Of a DNA stretch of 16,724 bases, positions 15,123 through 16,724 are shown piece after piece; within the stretch, counting starts at the first letter, position 1, and the number at the start of each line of letters is the position of its first letter. The translations under genes and the position numbers were made by a program. Origin of the DNA: Pseudomonadota bacterium (GTDB taxonomy: Bacteria > Pseudomonadota > Gammaproteobacteria > Burkholderiales > Burkholderiaceae_B); the NCBI GenBank assembly GCA_021793875.1, contig JAJYRX010000006.1, positions 1-16,724 of the forward strand. Reading direction: 5' to 3'. The notes below the pieces were generated by a model that searched no databases, had not been told where the DNA came from, and saw only the letters and a list, made by a program, of their open reading frames with translations.

Positions 15123-15137
15123 CAGCATAAGAACAAT

Positions 15138-15512
15138 ATGAACATGCGTGCCACGTTTCCATCGGCGGCGCGCCTGCTCCGCCCCTCCGACTTTACAGTT
15201 GCCCTTAAAGGTCGTCGTATAGCCCGAGGGGCTTTGCTTGTTCTGATTGCAGCACGACCCGAGGCACCTTTAGATATACCTCAAGCGCGACTTGGAATAA
15301 TAGTAGGCAAGCGCAACGCTCGTTTAGCAGTTACACGTAACACTATAAAGCGTATACTGCGCGAAGAGTTTCGACAAATTAGGCACGAACTACCACACAA
15401 GGATTACATTTTTCGATTGCACTCAAGCACTGGCAAAATAAGTCTTAAGAAACTTAAAAAAGCCATAAGAACTGAAGCAATAAAACACCTTGAACGGGCG
15501 AGAAAATGTTAA
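15138..15512 (+). CDS. rnpA: Ribonuclease P protein component
   Basis: Basic protein partner of the RNase P RNA, which trims 5' leaders from tRNA precursors. The 124 residues contain the signature RNTIKRILREEFR in the RNA-binding helix, preceded by RLGIIVGKRNARLAVTRN. The N-terminus FPSAARLLRPSDFTVALKGRR is typical and is quoted here in part only as a landmark. ATG 15138 has AAGAA just upstream; ATG 15144, two codons later, is possible. The stop overlaps the yidD start by 7 bp. It follows rpmH after a gap with alternative hairpins. Confidence 0.97.
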   Translation: MNMRATFPSAARLLRPSDFTVALKGRRIARGALLVLIAARPEAPLDIPQARLGIIVGKRNARLAVTRNTIKRILREEFRQIRHELPHKDYIFRLHSSTGKISLKKLKKAIRTEAIKHLERARKC

Positions 15513-15739
15513 AAAAAATCTTTATAGCACCTATAAGGTTTTACAGATTTTTTTTAAGCCCATGGGTAGGACGTAGTTGTCGGTTTACGCCTACTTGTTC
15601 TTTGTATGCAATTGAAGCCATAGAAACCCATGGTGTTTTTTACGGCTCATGGCTTGCAATAAAACGTATTGTACGTTGTAACCCATGGTGTAAAGGTGGC
15701 TTAGACCCTGTACCCAGTCCAAAGGGTACATACAAATAA
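15506..15739 (+). CDS. yidD: Membrane protein insertion efficiency factor YidD
   Basis: A 77-residue member of the YidD family, a small, membrane-associated helper of YidC-dependent insertion. Conserved features are the N-terminal amphipathic helix (IAPIRFYRFFLSPWVG), CRFTPTCSLYAIEAIETHG with its paired Cys, and RCNPWCKGGLDPVP. It begins inside the last codons of rnpA (7-bp overlap), so translation is probably coupled. Its second to fourth codons include a run of eight A (15511-15518), a site where polymerase slippage is possible. It is 122 bp upstream of yidC, its functional partner. Confidence 0.96.
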   Translation: MLKKIFIAPIRFYRFFLSPWVGRSCRFTPTCSLYAIEAIETHGVFYGSWLAIKRIVRCNPWCKGGLDPVPSPKGTYK

Positions 15740-15861
15740 CCAGCATATAAATGTAATATCTATGCAGTTATTTATCAAACATGTTTTTTATTGTTGGGTT
15801 TATTGCCGTCTAAGTTAAACTTAAGGGCTTTTATCCCATTAAAAATTTTAATACTGGCGCT
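15740..15861. promoter_or_regulatory. yidD-yidC intergenic region
   Basis: The 122-bp AT-rich gap holds the odd palindrome ATTAAAAATTTTAAT (15838-15852), ten bases before the yidC ATG. It also holds TTAAGGGCTTT (15821-15831), which recurs upstream of rpmH at 14861-14871. A weak promoter such as TTGTTG (15791-15796) with GTTAAA (15814-15819) can be drawn but is not convincing. yidC may have its own transcription start here. Confidence 0.35.
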
Positions 15862-16724
15862 ATGGACATCAGACGCACCATCCTTTGGGTGATTTTCTCT
15901 TTCTCTTTACTACTGCTTTGGAATAACTGGCAGATACATAACGGCAAGCAGCCTTTATTTGGCAATGCACCGCAATCAGAAAGCCAAGGTAGTAAAACTA
16001 GTTCGGTATCACAAACAACTTCTGGTGATACCAGCATTCCTGACGCTCAACCAGAGGCGTCACCTGCAAGTCAAGAAACTCCTGAAACAACAATGGCAGT
16101 TGAGGCTTCAAACACAAATTCTGAATCAGAAATAGTTACTGTAAGTACTGACGTGCTCACGTTGTCTTTCGATACTATTGGCGCCCAGCTGGTTAAAGCA
16201 GAGATTAACAAATACTTCGATACCAATGACAAAACACAGCCGATGGTATTGTTAGACAAAACCCCAACCCACACCTATGTAGCTCAAACTGGGGTTGTTG
16301 GTGCAGCTGCTGGAAAATCTTACCCTACTCACCTTAGTACTTTTAAACTCATATCTAACAACAATGAGAATGGAAGGCAAATAATATCGTTTGAGTCTGA
16401 GAATGATGGTGTAAAAGTTATCAAAACATATACTGTTAACCCTGAGGATTACAGCATAGAGGTAACACACAGTATCACAAACCTTGGTGATCAGGATATA
16501 AATCCATCCTTATACGTACAGCTAACCCGTGATAGTTCGGATATTAAAGAAACATCAGCTTTTTATCGCACCTTTACCGGTCCAGCCCTATATTCTCAGG
16601 AAGAAAAATTCCAAAAAGTATCTTTCTCGGATATAGATAAAAATAAAGCTAAATACATAAAAAATACTGACAACGGCTGGATAGGTATGGTTCAGCACTA
16701 TTTTGCCAGTGCATGGGAGATCGG
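15862..16724 (+). CDS. yidC: Membrane protein insertase YidC (5' part, cut by window end)
   Basis: The first 287 residues are present and the frame runs off the right edge. It inserts proteins into the inner membrane, alone or with SecYEG. MDIRRTILWVIFSFSLLLLW gives the N-terminal membrane anchor (about 6-22). A Ser/Thr/Gln/Glu-rich linker (about 35-90) follows, then the start of the periplasmic P1 beta-sandwich domain (DVLTLSFDTIGAQLVKAEI, later YSIEVTHSITNLGD and GWIGMVQHYFASAW). The five-helix insertase core lies beyond the window. The ATG fits the conserved MDIRR start, but no clear Shine-Dalgarno precedes it. Context with yidD, rnpA and rpmH is the conserved one. Confidence 0.97.
   Translation, partial: MDIRRTILWVIFSFSLLLLWNNWQIHNGKQPLFGNAPQSESQGSKTSSVSQTTSGDTSIPDAQPEASPASQETPETTMAVEASNTNSESEIVTVSTDVLTLSFDTIGAQLVKAEINKYFDTNDKTQPMVLLDKTPTHTYVAQTGVVGAAAGKSYPTHLSTFKLISNNNENGRQIISFESENDGVKVIKTYTVNPEDYSIEVTHSITNLGDQDINPSLYVQLTRDSSDIKETSAFYRTFTGPALYSQEEKFQKVSFSDIDKNKAKYIKNTDNGWIGMVQHYFASAWEI

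Noticed and set aside
1..16724. CRISPR arrays, insertion sequences, tRNA/rRNA genes, toxin-antitoxin or defence modules
   Set aside because: No regularly spaced repeats, transposase-like frames, RNA-gene signatures or defence-protein motifs were seen on either strand.

Overview
The window looks like a chromosomal segment around the replication-initiation locus of a betaproteobacterium, most likely of the order Burkholderiales and close to Alcaligenaceae (Bordetella/Achromobacter-like). I base this on recalled family resemblance of DnaA, GyrB and DinB and on the rpmH/dnaA head-to-head layout. The DNA looks AT-rich for that family, and I cannot name a genus. I see no IS element, CRISPR array, tRNA or rRNA.

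Left part (1-5840). A thiamine-diphosphate enzyme (only its first 31 codons are present) diverges from a SET-domain protein. The SET protein's C-terminal third resembles the first half of OHCU decarboxylase (UraD), and this is the most unusual item here. It converges with a LysR-type regulator, and the two stops overlap by 11 bp. The regulator is divergent from a tight three-gene operon: glycerate 2-kinase, a GlcG/HbpS-family protein and malate synthase G, closed by a strong intrinsic terminator. Together these genes feed two-carbon glyoxylate into central metabolism: malate synthase condenses it with acetyl-CoA, and glycerate kinase takes the glycerate made by the tartronate-semialdehyde route. 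Two dyads in the divergent gap are plausible sites for the LysR protein.

Middle part (5861-9716). On the minus strand, an EamA exporter overlaps and precedes an ArgD-like class III aminotransferase. Upstream lies dinB (DNA polymerase IV). It diverges, with only 22 bp between starts, from tag (3-methyladenine glycosylase I), so two DNA-damage genes sit back to back.

Right part (9713-16724). gyrB, dnaN and dnaA run leftward (transcribed dnaA-dnaN-gyrB). rpmH, rnpA, yidD and yidC (cut by the window end) run rightward. The 192-bp gap between dnaA and rpmH is AT-rich, holds one perfect DnaA box just upstream of dnaA, and is the natural candidate for the origin or at least for dnaA autoregulation. 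The rightward genes supply ribosomal protein L34, the RNase P protein, and the YidD/YidC membrane-insertion factors. No intergenic stretch exceeds 300 bases.

Most of the window is ordinary conserved core. The points worth checking are the SET-UraD-like fusion, the regulator dyads, alternative hairpins between rpmH and rnpA, and the dnaA leader.
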